The notes: generated by a model from the sequence alone, not told the origin. 64,000 nucleotides of DNA from Trichobilharzia szidati (GCA_944472155.2 OX235273.1:85182793-85246792); one strand, 5' to 3'; positions 44,830 through 57,699 are shown, counted from the stretch's first letter. Translations and numbers: made by a program.

Positions 44830-45800
44830 TAAATCAATTCAAAGTGCGTAAACATTACATGCATAATTTTTTCATCATTGCTCATGAAAATGTTGATCCA
44901 AATAAAATCTTGGAAATATTTAATAACACTCTTAGATCAATTAGTTTTACTCTAGAAGTTGAATCAGAAAGAAAGAAAGCCGGCTTACCTCTTAGGTGTT
45001 TAATTTTTGCTAGGAAATGATGGACCAGTCCAGAGATCACCGTGCCAAAAACTGAAATGGAACGGGTAACTGACTAACTTCTACAAATTTATCCTATTAA
45101 GTAGAAAAAGAAACCTTATCACATCCCTTCTCCTAAGAATCAGTCGCATATGCACGGGAGACACACTAAACAGAGAACTTTAGTCTTTCCGTAACACTCT
45201 AATTCAGAATGGTCATCCACTAATATTCATCAATAAACACTTGAAACGTAACCCATAAAAGACAAAAGTACCAAAGAAAACGTCGATAGTAAGCATGAAA
45301 TTTAAAAAGGTGACACAACAGCTGAAGTTCTTCGAGGCAGATTATCGAAAGTGGTTAGAAAGACATTCGTCGTCAAATTCCTACGTCTCACCTTCTCCAC
45401 TCATCCTCTTATTCATTAGAAAGTCAAACACAGTGTGACATTGTTGACAACATATATTTGCTTTCATCAGTTCACCTGCTGCTGTTGAGCTAAGTACATA
45501 ATGCATAACAGAAGGATGCTATCCAGACGTGAACAAGAACATCTCCCAACGTAGTTGTCTGAAGGAGAAATTACACAAACCACTAGTTCAGTTCCTCAGC
45601 ATCTTATCCTCACAAATCATTCCGCATCAACAGAAAAATCTTTCAAAGTGATATATAAGGTAAGCTTCAGTCATTCGAAGGGTTTCCAGCTACATCTGTC
45701 CACAGCAGAGCCTCTTTCTGAACACAAGAGGAACTCTGAATTATACATTCAGGAGCGGCTTATCCAATCCGTTTTACTACTGTGGCCTTAAACTTTCCTC
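44830..45800 (+). mobile_element. Penelope-like element, RT end and GIY-YIG, decayed
   Basis: NKILEIFNNTLRSISFTLEV and ERKKAGLPL (44900-44995) match the end of a PLE RT. Later frames give FISSPAAVELST (degraded Cys-rich start of the nuclease) and, at 45570-45790, QHLILTNHSASTEKSFKVIY, then QERLIQSVLLLWP. Many frameshifts are present. Confidence 0.7.
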
Positions 45801-46078
45801 TCATTAACTCGTACAGTAACCTGGTATGTAATCCATATTCATTTGATTTTGTCTTCGTCTTATTTCTTCCTTTCTAACTCCTAGCTTTAAATTACACTTT
45901 ATAAATATTCTGAATCTCTTACACTTCTCAACAATTTTCTTACTTTCAAGCTCTTGTCATTTTTAATTTTGCATGGTAGTCATTTCTGAGCAATGCTCAC
46001 CACTTAATGTTTTTAGATTACGTAATTTACCACTTTGCTTGATATGTAATTTCGTATGTTTTGCTACGAAATGATATT

Positions 46079-46455
46079 CGAACATTAATAAAAAACAAAA
46101 GACAAGTAGTTTAGCAAAGGGACTCTTTCCGGCAAATTCATTTTCTCTAGACGTACAATCGCATTTACATACAGTCCCTTTTTCATGAAAGAGGGTGGTA
46201 ACAAAAGTGATGAACTGTCACAAACATAGTTGATAATATTACTCAATGCATAAAACGAGTTGAATAAGTGCAATAGAGTTGCGTAACAAGATGAATAATT
46301 GAATGAGTGAGTTGTAATCAGGATGCACATAGAAACGAAAGAGAGTGCGGAATTACGTAAGAGTTATAAGGAGTTAGAAAATCAAAGAAACCAAAACTCA
46401 AGTCAGTGAAAGTCAATAAGGTTGTTACCATAATAGTAGAAGTAGTTGAATAATA
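46079..46455 (-). mobile_element. Penelope-like 3' UTR, third copy of the 36 kb family
   Basis: It starts ATTCGAACATTAATA as in 36434, carries GGGACTCTTTCCGGC and ACGTACAATCGCATTTACAT, and continues to GTAGAAGTAGTTGAATAAT, stopping where the coding end of the other copies begins. Confidence 0.7.
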
Positions 46456-46899
46456 TGATAATACCAACTGATTTGACTAACTGACCTTATATGCAACCTT
46501 ATGACCTTTTACATCTCTGAATAACTGTATGGCTTTTAAGTGAGGTTATGAAAAGAATATTCTTTCTTGACCTATGACTTTCGTTTCATGTTATATGGGT
46601 ATTTTTCATACTTTAATCGATTATTTGTTGTCTGATGGATGTAAGTTTAGACTTCTCACTCTTAGTCACTTAGTTACCACATCATTAATTAAACATTATA
46701 GTTCATAGCCATAAAACCTAATTAAATGAACTTCTTACACAATACTTTTTCAAACACTTAATCTGTTTGTTAATAATTTTCTAAAGGCCTATGTAATTTT
46801 ACACCCTATCCACTTCAATATCTTGTTTGTACGCTCGTCGTTTTTACCATATATATACTCCGATCATTCTTAATTATGCTCCTAAAACTTCATTAAACC

Positions 46900-47052
46900 G
46901 GTGATAAGACCAGTAAAGAGGGAAGTTTGGACGTGAGGCTAGCAAACCCACCCCGTAAACATAAATTTCACCACTACCGAAACTTCAAAGCTCTAGCTTC
47001 AAGCCCTATGTTCCACTCAGAACATAAAGTAATGAAATAATGATAATAATTC
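46900..47052 (+). mobile_element. SINE-B copy 3, 5' truncated
   Basis: It holds AAGAGGGAAGTTTGGACGTG, GGCTAGCAAACCCACCCCGT, and the tail CTTCAAGCCCTATGTTCCAC, then AATAATGATAATAAT. The tail ending is the same type as in the RTE-like LINE (11889-11942). Confidence 0.75.
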
Positions 47053-47069
47053 TCGTTTGACAAACCTAG

Positions 47070-47180
47070 TGTACATACGCATAGAGAAATAATTATGTAT
47101 AACTGCAACTGTACGACTAATGAATGGATTCTCCGAAAAGAGACTCTTCACCGAACTATTTGCTCTTATGTTTATTTATT
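47070..47180 (+). mobile_element. solo Penelope-like terminus
   Basis: AACTGTACGACTAATGAATG and CCGAAAAGAGACTCTTCACC match the terminal signature at 21378-21425 in the same orientation. No coding part is attached. Confidence 0.55.
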
Positions 47181-47189
47181 TCAGCCATA

Positions 47190-47345
47190 GCTTTTCCTGG
47201 ACCATTGGATTCCGATTTTGTAGCTGGATACTAATGTGCTTGCCCGTTGACTTGAGGGCCCTTGACTAAATCCCTGATACAGTCCTAAACCAGGACGAGT
47301 TAACTCTCGGCTATCTTCAATGGTTTCGTAATTTATGTCAATTCA
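47190..47345 (+). mobile_element. SINE-C copy 4, diverged
   Basis: TGGACCATTGGATTCCGATT, CCCTTGACTAAATCCCTGAT and TCCTAAACCAGGACGAGTTA match the SINE-C head and body with many differences. Confidence 0.5.
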
Positions 47346-47349
47346 CGGC

Positions 47350-50245
47350 GAAATTTAACATGAAATTAATGAAACTGAAAGAAAACACTTGAAAAACTGA
47401 TTAAATTCATCACATTAATTACGGCAGATGAGCATCATTTTCTCTCTTGTTAAATTACACTTCTATTTTCATTGTGTAGCAGTAAATTTAGTGTCTACCG
47501 ATCCCATATACTGAAGACTTCAACATATTTACTTAGTAATATTTAGCATTCTTGTTTTCTTTGTTTAATGGAACAATCCTCACTGACTCATCAGATTCCT
47601 AGTGCGAGCCGAAATTCCAACAATTAAACTGTAATGCGGTTACAAACTTAACTGGCAGGATCAAGCTGCCGACCGTAGAGCAACATAAGGAGCTTAGAAT
47701 GTTTGGTCGAGGTTTCTTGTTTCATAATACTCATCAACAGGTTTATCTCAAACAATCTCCTGATTAATTGTATAAGGTTTCAGATAAACTTTTCGAGCAT
47801 TTTACGAAATTTAAGATCGTGTTATATATTCCTGATTTTGACTAACGTTTCATGACAGTAGCCTTTAACCCTAGGATCACTCTATTTTACAGTTTTCTCT
47901 TACTTTTTAAGCTTTTCAGTGATAATTATATTTGTCCGAGTTATCTGAAATACATATTTAACATTACTGTCAGCTGTTTTGACTGTTATTTACCATAAAA
48001 TACCTCTCTTATCAACAGTCCGTGTTCTCTTCTTCTTTTCGATTGCCGCTTGTATTGTTTTTGCGGATGACTTTATGATTAACACATTAGGTCTCAATCT
48101 ACTCGGTTGTATTAACTGCTATCTCAGTTAACTATACAGATGATGAGGGATATGTGTGTCTGAATCAGCATGTTTATTTCACTGAATTTCTTGATAGTCT
48201 GTCTCTCTGTAAATGTAATATATTTACACCTAAAATTCAATAACTCAAGTGCTTGTGTTAGTTAAAAGATTCATAGTCGTTTTTATGATTCATTAATTTT
48301 AAAGTTAAGCATAAACGACATTTTATTTTACACAAGTTCTAATGATTGATAGGTAATAGATTTCAAACGTCATTAGCACGCCATTTACACCACTGAAAAT
48401 GTCAAGTGAGTACCACATAGTTACTGGTTAAAATTTAGTTAGACTCCATATAAATCTCAGCATGTTAAACCGATACATGCCTCTCAACCCTCAGAATCTT
48501 ACAAGTATTAGATACAAGTATTTTTGAATCTAAAAATATCTTCTTATAAAAATTTAACTGTTCTTAAATCTCAGAATAGAATTGCTCATTAATTACGCTT
48601 TTAAGTATACAAGTTGTATAATGATAGTCTGTGAAAAGTGCTATTTAAATCTGAAAAGTCTGACTGATACTTAGATCGGTGAGTAATCGATAGGCATGCC
48701 AACCTATCAGGTATTGAAGAAATGTGCATGGTTGTATGTATTTAGTAAACTACTAGTATATCTATACATGGGTACAGCTAAAGATTAAAAAAACAGTCTG
48801 AGGACAACTAACTATTAGTCAATTTCGTCAATGCACTTCGAAGAGATTCTGAAAAATCATATTTTGACGATGATAAACGAAAGTACAATCAGTTCTGTTG
48901 TCTTCGCCATTAACAAACTATAAGAAGATAATTAGAAACTTCTTACAAAAATGAACTGTGATGAAAAATACTATCCAACCAATGTCTGATAGAAAGTTTC
49001 GAAGCTCTTTAGTGGTGTGTCCAGTTTAACTTAGATCAGAGAGCCGAATGAGTTCAAACTACCTGGTTTCTGGTCAGCCACTCGAACGAACTGGTGATAT
49101 CACAAATCAAATTTGCAATTTCAGCAATTTTTCGGCAGTTTACAACAGTTTCAAGAAGTTTATTTCACCACAGTTTACCGTAGAGACCGAGAATATTCAT
49201 TTCACAATACGTGATCTTCTTGATACCATTAATGGTAATCAAGAAACTAGACGCAGATGCATAAAACTATATACTACTCATCTCAGTCAATTAGTGAAAT
49301 GTAGTTTTATTCATTTTATGCGCAGTTTCTTGATTGCCACTTTTGGTATCAAGCAAATCACACACTGTGATAATCTAAGTTTCCACAGGAAGCTGTGGTG
49401 AAATAATCGCCTAAACTGTGTCATTAGGAACTAATTTGCACACTGTGGACTTGATAAACAGTAAGGAAACTCTTCATCAGCAATTTTATGCACCTTCTGA
49501 AGTATTTTCTTCAGATTTTTTGATGAATAATAGCAATAACTCTTATTTTTATGAAATCTAATAATGTAAAAAAGTGCGCGATACATAATGACTTCATTTA
49601 AACCAATGATTACTGTGAGGATGTTGGTTGTGTCACTAATCTCCTTATAAATACAGACATTTCATATATATTGAGAAGTATAAGGTACTTAGACTGGCAA
49701 AAGAGTGATATAGGCTGTATGATAGTGAATAACCTCACATCGCTCTTTGAATGCTCCAGTAGTTTTGTTGCTCTGGTAGCTATGGGTGTGATTGACAAAT
49801 CTTCCAACGTTAAACGGGATATCGGCTTAAGTTCAATTCCGCGTGCAATTGTTAGTAATGTCTGACGTTTCGTGAAATGATAACCATTCAAATAGTCTAA
49901 AATCTATTTTCGTAATTCTAGCTAGCAGTCAAAATACAATTTTTTCACTTCTCGTTCAATAACGTTAATGTTATCAATAGTGAAGAAGACAACATTCAAA
50001 AATTGATCAAACAAATAAGTACATGAATATTTAATCAAGTTCATCCCAATTTTTTTTCTTTTCTTAATAGTTTAATGATTCAAATTAAGACATTTATAAT
50101 ATTCGACCTTAAAAGTTAAAATGGAATCAAGTTTAAGAAACAAAATTGTAAGTTCATTGGTCAACTACTTATATTCACACCATATTTAATCTACTATTTG
50201 TTATCTTTTTAGTATAATATGATTACGTTGCCCATGTCATGCTGT

Positions 50246-50281
<36 letters not shown>

Positions 50282-50435
50282 AGTAGGTGGAAAGAGAGAT
50301 TAATTACTGAACCTGCTTAACCGAGTCTACACCCAACACATGCATTAGAAGTGACTGCACAAAAATACCAGAGATATGGAAGATATTATTACCAGTCAAG
50401 TCAGAGGATAATAAATAATGTTAAAATGTATTCAA
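47350..50435. other. AT-rich DNA; one 117-codon open frame
   Basis: A frame at 49048-49401 (117 codons from ATG) is the longest here. It has no motif that I recognise. It overlaps imperfect inverted repeats (for example GGTAATCAAGAAACT at 49232 and its complement near 49322), which argues against a conserved gene. A (TA)n/(TG) tract lies at 50245-50281. Confidence 0.3.
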
Positions 50436-50439
50436 TTCA

Positions 50440-50760
50440 CATTACGACATTCTAACAAGTTATTTATTTTACCATAAAAAACATCTTATTTCCCATCTTA
50501 TTGTATTTTATTGACAACACTAATATTATTTCCGAATGTACTTGTCTAATCAATTTTTACTCATGTATATAAACGAAGCAAGAAAGTTATGTGAGTGAGT
50601 ACCTTGATATGATTATGAGCAGTAATAAATTGTGCTCGAAACGTGGTCATCAGTCAACATTACTGCATAACGCCACTGTGTGATTTTATCAAAATAAAAT
50701 TTTATCCATAATGGAGTTATACTCTACCACAGTGCCCAAGTTTTATCTTTACAAATTATA
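50440..50760 (+). mobile_element. Penelope-like 3' terminal region, copy 2
   Basis: Same sequence type as 30815-31130. It continues further to GAGTTATACTCTACCACAGT and GCCCAAGTTTTATC, the full terminus seen in reverse at 23916 and 42219. The central stem-loop GAGCA/TGCTC and the adjoining CGAAACGT are kept in part. Confidence 0.65.
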
Positions 50761-50764
50761 TATT

Positions 50765-51740
50765 TAAGTGACAGCTTATTCATAGAAAAATGATACATTT
50801 GGCAATTCGTTTTTTAAAAACTTTTGCCTAAAATTCACCTGAAAACTTGTGCTAGAAATGTATATTGACGATAAAAAGATGTCACTCAAACATGGAGTCA
50901 ATCAACTAGAGCATAAATTCACTACAACCACACAAATGTTCAGAAATATTTAAGCAAATTACATTGTATTCTGTAGTGTAACACAACAAGCACACAATAT
51001 CCGAGATATCATTAACAAGATTAGTAATTTCTGTTATTTAGTAATTTTAGTCTAATACGAGGTTGAATTTTCAATTTTTTGTTTGTTTAAACCAGTTTTA
51101 TGATTAGTTTCATTAAAATATCACTGAAAGAAACAAAAAAACAGATGAAAATAAAACTTTTTAGAGACTGTATTAAAGTTCTTCGCATTTAAAGAATCAA
51201 TAAAGAAATATTTATCACTTTCCACTTGATTAAACATCAAAGTTCAATAAAGTGCAAACCAGATTATGTATAACAATAATGATTAACCTTTAGAATGGAG
51301 TATTTTAATTTAGAATCTGAAAAAAAGCATTATAATCAATAAAGTTTTACATTTCTAACAAAGTTTATCTCAATCTTTTAGACCAAGGGTAAACAACGTA
51401 ACAATGATGTTTCCTTGTTTTATTCTTACGTTAAATTGTAGAAACTGATCAATAAAGAATCCCTAGACCAATGTCATATGATCTTCGGATTTACTGTTTA
51501 GAAGCAATCGCAAATTAAAAAAAAAAAAACTGATTTCCAGGTCTGCGTTACTGAATGTAAATTTGGCTCACATTTTTTAAACTTCATACCTAATTCTTTC
51601 CTTCTTATTTCATTCATTACCGATTATGATTTGCATTGTTTCACTTGCCGTTCACCGATCAATGAAATCACTTTGGTTCTACAGAAGGTCAGTTGTGGAA
51701 TCGAGGAGTTTCAGAGTACAACACTAGTCAGTGCATGTTC
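50765..51740. other. AT-rich DNA without recognised features
   Basis: I saw no supported gene or shared repeat. Confidence 0.4.
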
Positions 51741-51744
51741 CATC

Positions 51745-51960
51745 AGGTGCGAAACACTCGTTCACATTTTCCTACCGATTGTATCCAGTCATCTAAAATT
51801 AATCCAAGCAATACAGTATGTTGGTTACTCTCCTGGAGAACTGACTACAGTGCAAGCGGGCACTACTAAGTACTAGACACATGACTTTGGATACACTCCA
51901 GTGACTGATGAATATTGTCAAGTGATTCTCATGACTTGGCTCTGGTCATTAGCGCGAACA
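51745..51960 (+). repeat. interspersed repeat D, copy 4 (diverged)
   Basis: TACCGATTGTATCCAGTCAT and CTAAAATTAAT parallel CTGCCGATTGCCTCCAACCA at 10410. The 3' part is weakly similar. Confidence 0.4.
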
Positions 51961-52079
51961 CAGCATATAATATAAAAGCTATCGAGCGCACACTAAGCTA
52001 TCATTATAGCCTTATGTTGTGTTGTTCAGCTTCCATGACTTTGGATCATAACAATCAAGACAGTTAAATGATACGTCAA

Positions 52080-52150
52080 TTTAATCGTCTTTGGTTACAG
52101 GATTTCATCATGAGCTGACATCAGTTAGGGAACCATTGGAAAACCTGGGA
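52080..52150 (-). mobile_element. SINE-C tail fragment
   Basis: GGTTACAGGATTTCATCATG and AGCTGACATCAGTTAGGGAA match the start of the reverse-oriented copy at 59818. Confidence 0.6.
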
Positions 52151-52211
52151 GTTGTTGTCGTCTTTGTTGTCGTATAACCGTCCACATCCTATTAATGTGA
52201 ACTGTATTTCA

Positions 52212-52212
<1 letters not shown>

Positions 52213-52246
<34 letters not shown>
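52213..52246. repeat. (TA)n microsatellite
   Basis: Pure TA repeat of about 34 bp, 60 bp upstream of the hairpin at 52307. Confidence 0.9.
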
Positions 52247-52250
<4 letters not shown>

Positions 52251-52306
52251 ATAAAATTAGCATTTGCTATGTGCTTTCGAAAATGGTAGTTATTCTCGCC
52301 TTCAGA

Positions 52307-52346
52307 AATTGAATGTAATTAACCTTTCGGTTAATTACATTCAATT
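52307..52346. repeat. perfect 18-bp hairpin with 4-nt loop
   Basis: The left arm AATTGAATGTAATTAACC is followed by TTTC and the exact reverse complement. It is not part of any repeat recognised here. There is no T-run or gene beside it that would make it a terminator. Confidence 0.9.
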
Positions 52347-52349
52347 AAC

Positions 52350-55300
52350 TAATTAACTGTTTGTAAATTATGTATAGAAAGAAATTGATTATGCTGGTAG
52401 ATGTTAATGGTATTACAACAAATAAAATGATGGTATCAGTATGATAGTAATAATTTGTTTTAAAACGTTACACTTTATGCATTTCATTTTTATTTATTAT
52501 TAGTGGCCTGGATGAAGGTGTGGAAATGATTGTAACACTTCACAATATTTCGATGTATTGATAAGTCTATGGAAAAATTTATAGAATACATCGTATTTTG
52601 TTATTACTAGTCTGTATTTCTTTTTTTGAACGGAGAGATAACTAACATGCACTTGTTTCGCATGATAACTTTTAACAAAACAGGATTGAAAGTATTTGTA
52701 GGATAAATGGGTTTCATCTTATTTCACGGATTTTGTTCAACATAAAAGTTGCCTGAGTTATTACAAATAAATGTAAATATACAATATACTCTAGAATTAT
52801 TTTAACTAGGAGAGCACTCATTCAACAATTCTCAGTATAATAATGACACAGGAAGGATAAACACAAGATAATTAATGCTGAAATAGTCAGGCAACCATAG
52901 TCAAGAGAAGAGGGGATGATTTGGAATTGGTATAGTCAGTAATATCAAACTATTACCCAAATAAACAAATAATTGCTTAGGAAAGGAAAATTTAAATATT
53001 AAAATTTAAGATTGCAACAGAAACACACAAAAAATAGTTTCCAGAGCAACGTGAGATTAATAAAGCTATTTTTCCTGTGTAAAGAGGCTAGATTGTAATC
53101 GTTTGATAGTAGTGGTCTTCCAAAAATAATCCTATATATTGATTATCTTTAGAGTTTGGCTAACTTGGATTATATGTCTGGTATTGACCAGAATCCCGGT
53201 GACTACACTTGTAAATGCTTTCAGCTACACGTTAGGTAATATGCTAAAAGATCTAGTAAACATTCCTGTCTCAGTCCAACCTGGGTACTTATTACCATAA
53301 GTGAATGTGAATTGATAAATAAATTTAGATTTTATTTGCGAAGGATACTAATCTAACTCTGACCGAATGTATAAGCAGTCTATATTACAATGTGAAATCA
53401 ATCTGACAGTCGGAAAACTGCACCCTTCTTTCTTTTTTCGACCACTGATGGTGCTTCTTCTTATATGTATGCAAGATAGAAAACATACGGCTTCTTTTCA
53501 ACAGTTTATAGCATCATTTGTGACGTCTTCTGTTCACCGTACTTCATTATAAACTTCATGAGATATTCATTCAGCATTTGATCTTTTTCAGTAATTGTGA
53601 ACACCGCGTCAATTTTGTTTCCTGAAAGAGGTTTCATCATCAAAACATTTCTACCCAACTTTTTGACATTAAAGACCTCACTGTTACTCTTTCCTGTTAT
53701 TTAGTTATGGACAATGAGATGTTAGTGTAGTCAAAAGATAATCGCTTCATTCAATACTTTAATTATATGCGTAGGCCCAGCAATCACACTAATTTCATTT
53801 CTAACCGCTTTCGACATCAAAACTAGTTAATATTATGAATGATGTAGTGGATGAGGTCACTTAAATTAAATATTTTCCAGTTTTAAGCAATCTGTAGGCC
53901 ATCGAGATTTAGTTACAACTTACTATAGTCAAGTGCATCAGAGAAATTGAAGTTATCGCCTTGTTTTGATCTATTAAGTCCTTGAAATCTAAAGAGTCTG
54001 AAGGCATTATAATTTTATTTCGTATCCCTTGTTACTGTACACTGTGCTTAAGCTTATATAATTACTTTGACGGCCGTATACTAAAATAAACCTCCACCTA
54101 CAACCTACTTGACGATTTCTGAACATTGAAGCTTTTTATCAGTTTGCCTACTGAACATCCTTTCGCGTGTACACGTGAATCAAGGTATTTACACAAAAGT
54201 CCTAATAATAGCTCGTTGTATCACGGGGCACGGGTCATAGAGGCAAAGTCCAGAAATTATCTTTGTTTCCATTTGAACATCACTTCAGAAAGAGGGTATA
54301 TTAGAACAATAAAATGAAAAAATAGCACACCTCTTGTTAAATAGATTATAAAGATGTGCTATAGGTCAGAGCGTTTGCTTTTATTTTAATTAACTGACAG
54401 TGAGACTGATAAATTGAATGTTAAAAGACTTTTAAAACAATAAAGCCCCATAAAAATAACCTGAATGCTACATTCAAAGATAGCACTACGGAGTGATCGG
54501 GTTAAGATTTTAAATGCTTGTCTAATTCTTGAGCACCGTTCATTTTCGAGGTAGATTGATTAGGTAGGGTGTATCTGCACACTTCTAAGCTGTTTTCAAC
54601 TTCCGTCGTCACCAATATTTGTGTTATGTCTATAAATTCAGAGCGCTTTTTGTTCTCCGTACTAATTTTTTCAGATGTGATAACTTAATTTCAAATAAAT
54701 AGTTTACAAGTAAGTTCTTTCTGTACGGACTGTATAATTATCTTGTTAGTACTTGTAAGCATACTTCAAAAGTATTTAGTGAACAAATGTTAGCGTTGGT
54801 TTCATTTCATCTAAAAGCACATTTACCTAAAAACAAAACAGCATACTTGGAGAACTTAAGTTTTACAATAGAAGGTATAATTTACCATAATGAGGTACAT
54901 TATCGCAATAAAATAGCATCTCCTTCCTATATAATATGTATATATACATGTGTGCATGTTGTACAGAGTCCTCAGAGTATTTCCTTGTCTTCAATCAAAC
55001 GGAATGAGCGACGACTCATCTTTTGACTGAATACTAATATATATACAAACCATTTTAACTCCTGAAGATAGTGTTGCTTCATCTCCTTAAAAAAAGTGTG
55101 AAACTATAAGCTGCCATTTAATAGTTGTATTAAAAATTGATATTACGCTACTTGAAAATGAAGAATTTGACCGCTGTAATCTAAAACATTTCCATGAAAT
55201 TTTTTTTTCAAGCACAGAGGAATGACAATACATAATTGTGGTAAAATATCAGTCATTGAATAATTCAAGCAAAGCGACTGCTTGTTAAATCTCTCATAAG

Positions 55301-56100
55301 TTGGTGTAGTTAAGCTACCAAAACCTAAGCTACAAAAAATATGGGAGAAAAAAACTTTTCTTATCAATGAGTGATTCATCTGATATCAGTGCAAAACTAT
55401 TGATTGGAGGAATATTCATCTAGTAGTTGCATAACATAGGTAAGACTTAATGATTATTTACAACTTCTATACTGTCTGTTTTTCATGTTACACGTGTTGA
55501 TATCATCAGAACAAACTTGTTTAATTGATTTTGTGTCAGTTATCAGGTGCCATTTTAAAAAGATATGCGTCTGCAGACAACAAGGGTATGCGCACATTAT
55601 ATTGTATATAAGTGTCTTGTTCATCTAAACTCTGCAGTTTTATCTTTCTAACAATAAGTATACTTTAATGCCTAAATTCATAATAAGTGAATGTTTGTCT
55701 ACACCCACATGACATTTGTTAAAACTTTGTTTGTAATATTTCTTCAATAAGCAGAAGAGGGATGATACCGTCTACTCATAAAAGAGTGAGTAATAAAATA
55801 TTAATGCAAATACCAGGGAAGTTAATTATTAAAACAAGATGATTTGGAGTGAGCAATGGTTTGAGATATATTTTTGCTCAGGCTCTACAGTTATAAATCA
55901 ATGAATATTATAATAGGAATAACCATTAAAGGCATGTGAAAATTATATCGGAAACTGTATTGTTGGGGTACATGTATAATATGGAGTGATTGTTTGGCAA
56001 TTAATATTGTCAAATGAACGTTCAATAAACTGTAAGCTGTGCACATGCCTCCTTCGACTACCTTTGACCAGCACTGCAGACCACAAATAGATGATTCTTC
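52350..56100. other. AT-rich DNA without recognised features
   Basis: Short open frames (53367, 54126, 54787, 55143) lack motifs. The 63-codon frame at 54126-54317 has somewhat protein-like composition but nothing else to support it. Confidence 0.4.
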
Positions 56101-56109
56101 GTTTTATAG

Positions 56110-56712
56110 ATGCAGAACACAATACCTCAGTTCCTCACAACAGCTCCATCTGTAAAATTCCAGCAGAACCTACCACAGTCTATGTCAGCCAGCCATATGA
56201 CTGAACTCCTGCATGTAACAGACAACAACGTAGAAACACCAGTCAGGCAAACTGTTACTATTGTAGAAGGTTTCATACGAAGGTGCGGCAGTTTGGACAC
56301 AATCGCAGCTTCCAGCGAAGTAAGTCCCCTTCTTATAGTGGTGTGGGGATACATAAATGGAGTGCCTACCAAAATACTTTTGGATACTAGTGTATCAGTG
56401 TCCCTTGTCAAGACTTCCTTCTTCAAGCGTTTACCCCAATACTCGCGACTAGCACCCACCCACACTGTGTTGATGGCAGCTGAGAAAGAAGCTCAGACCT
56501 CTATTAGCATACAAGAGAAGCTTGCAGATCTTAATGTATCTCATCAGTTCCCCATCTGTACACAGATTACGTGGAATTTGGTCCTTGGCGTGGACTTCCT
56601 CACGTCATATCCCAATTCCATAGACGTCACCCCCACTCAAAGGTTACCACTGACTCAGTCATCATACCCTTATATCGCACTCAACAACCGATCTGTTATA
56701 GGTCAAGGTTAA
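56110..56712 (+). pseudogene. Gypsy protease region
   Basis: The 200-codon frame carries TKILLDTSVSVSLVKTSFF (about 56371-56427). The active-site triad, normally D-T/S-G, reads D-T-S. The flap and second conserved part NLVLGVDFLTSYPNSIDV (56577-56630) are visible. A CYYCRRFH segment in the +1 frame (56252-56275), followed by QFGHN, looks like a damaged zinc knuckle, so a frameshift lies between it and the protease. Confidence 0.75.
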
Positions 56713-56780
56713 CCTTATCATCTATCCTAAATAGAGTTTCTGTCAATCCATCCGCCCCTGACAGTATTATTGGGTAAATC

Positions 56781-57530
56781 GTGACGTTAATAGAAGAGTT
56801 TTCCGATGCCTTTGATGGGGAGAATAACTCAGGAAGCACTGATATTGTAAAACACCGTATTGATGCTGGCATTCACCGACTTGTGAGTCAACCATTCGGA
56901 CAGATTCCTGTTCACAATCTGCTCCAGTCAGACAGTCTGATACAAGACATGCTGAACAAGAAGATTATCGTGCGCTCATCCTCTCCATGGGCGTCACCTA
57001 TCGTCTTAGTAAAGAAGAAGGACGGTTCGATCTGAATATGTGTTGAATATCGTAAACTAGACGCCTTCAAGAGATGCCATTTCTTTTAAATCCTTCACAT
57101 ATACACAACGACAGATGCATTAACCAGCGCCCAATGGTTCTTTGACTCCAGATCTTGCATCTGGGTACTGATAGGTGGAAGTGCATCTCAAAGATTGTCC
57201 AAAAATCACATTTATTTTGCCTACTGGACTATATTAATTCTAAACCATGCCCTTCGGATAATGCCCCCTACATTTCAATGACAAATGCAGGTGGTTTTGG
57301 ATAGGCTGCTTCCGCATAAGTGTTTAGTTTTTCTTGACGATGTAACTGTCCTTGAGAAGTCTCCAGAATATCACATTGATAACTTACGAACCGTCTTTAA
57401 ACGGTTAAGAACGAATGAACTACAATTAAAACCCTCTAAATGTACTTTTCTTCAGAGAGAAGTAACCGTTTTGGGGCCACCATATTTCACTCGATGGTAT
57501 TCAGACAGATCCAGAGAAAACCCATCATGT
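56781..57530 (+). pseudogene. Gypsy reverse transcriptase remnant
   Basis: The N-terminal part reads VKHRIDAGIHRLVSQPFGQI and KKIIVRSSSPWASPIVLVKK (56845-57020), typical of Gypsy RT. A stop follows KKDGSI. After a frame-broken middle part, FLDD (the YLDD catalytic motif, in CLVFLDDVTVL, about 57318-57350) and LRTNELQLKPSKCTFLQREV (57408-57467) return. The palm is thus broken between motifs A and C. Confidence 0.75.
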
Positions 57531-57699
57531 TAACGAATGGGCTATACCCCGATCCTGTAATGAAGTTCGTAGCTCCCTGAGGTTGTCATTGTATTGTCTG
57601 TGGTTCGTCCCTGGCTTCGCCTCCCTTGCACTAACTCTTCATTGACTTACAGAAAATGGAGTCAAATTTTTATGGATAGTGATTGTCAACAAGCATTTG

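Noticed and set aside
49048..49401. 117-codon frame as a gene
   Set aside because: No motif, no splice context, and it overlaps imperfect inverted repeats.
56127..56465. 112-codon minus-strand frame
   Set aside because: It is antisense to the Gypsy protease region and has no motif of its own.
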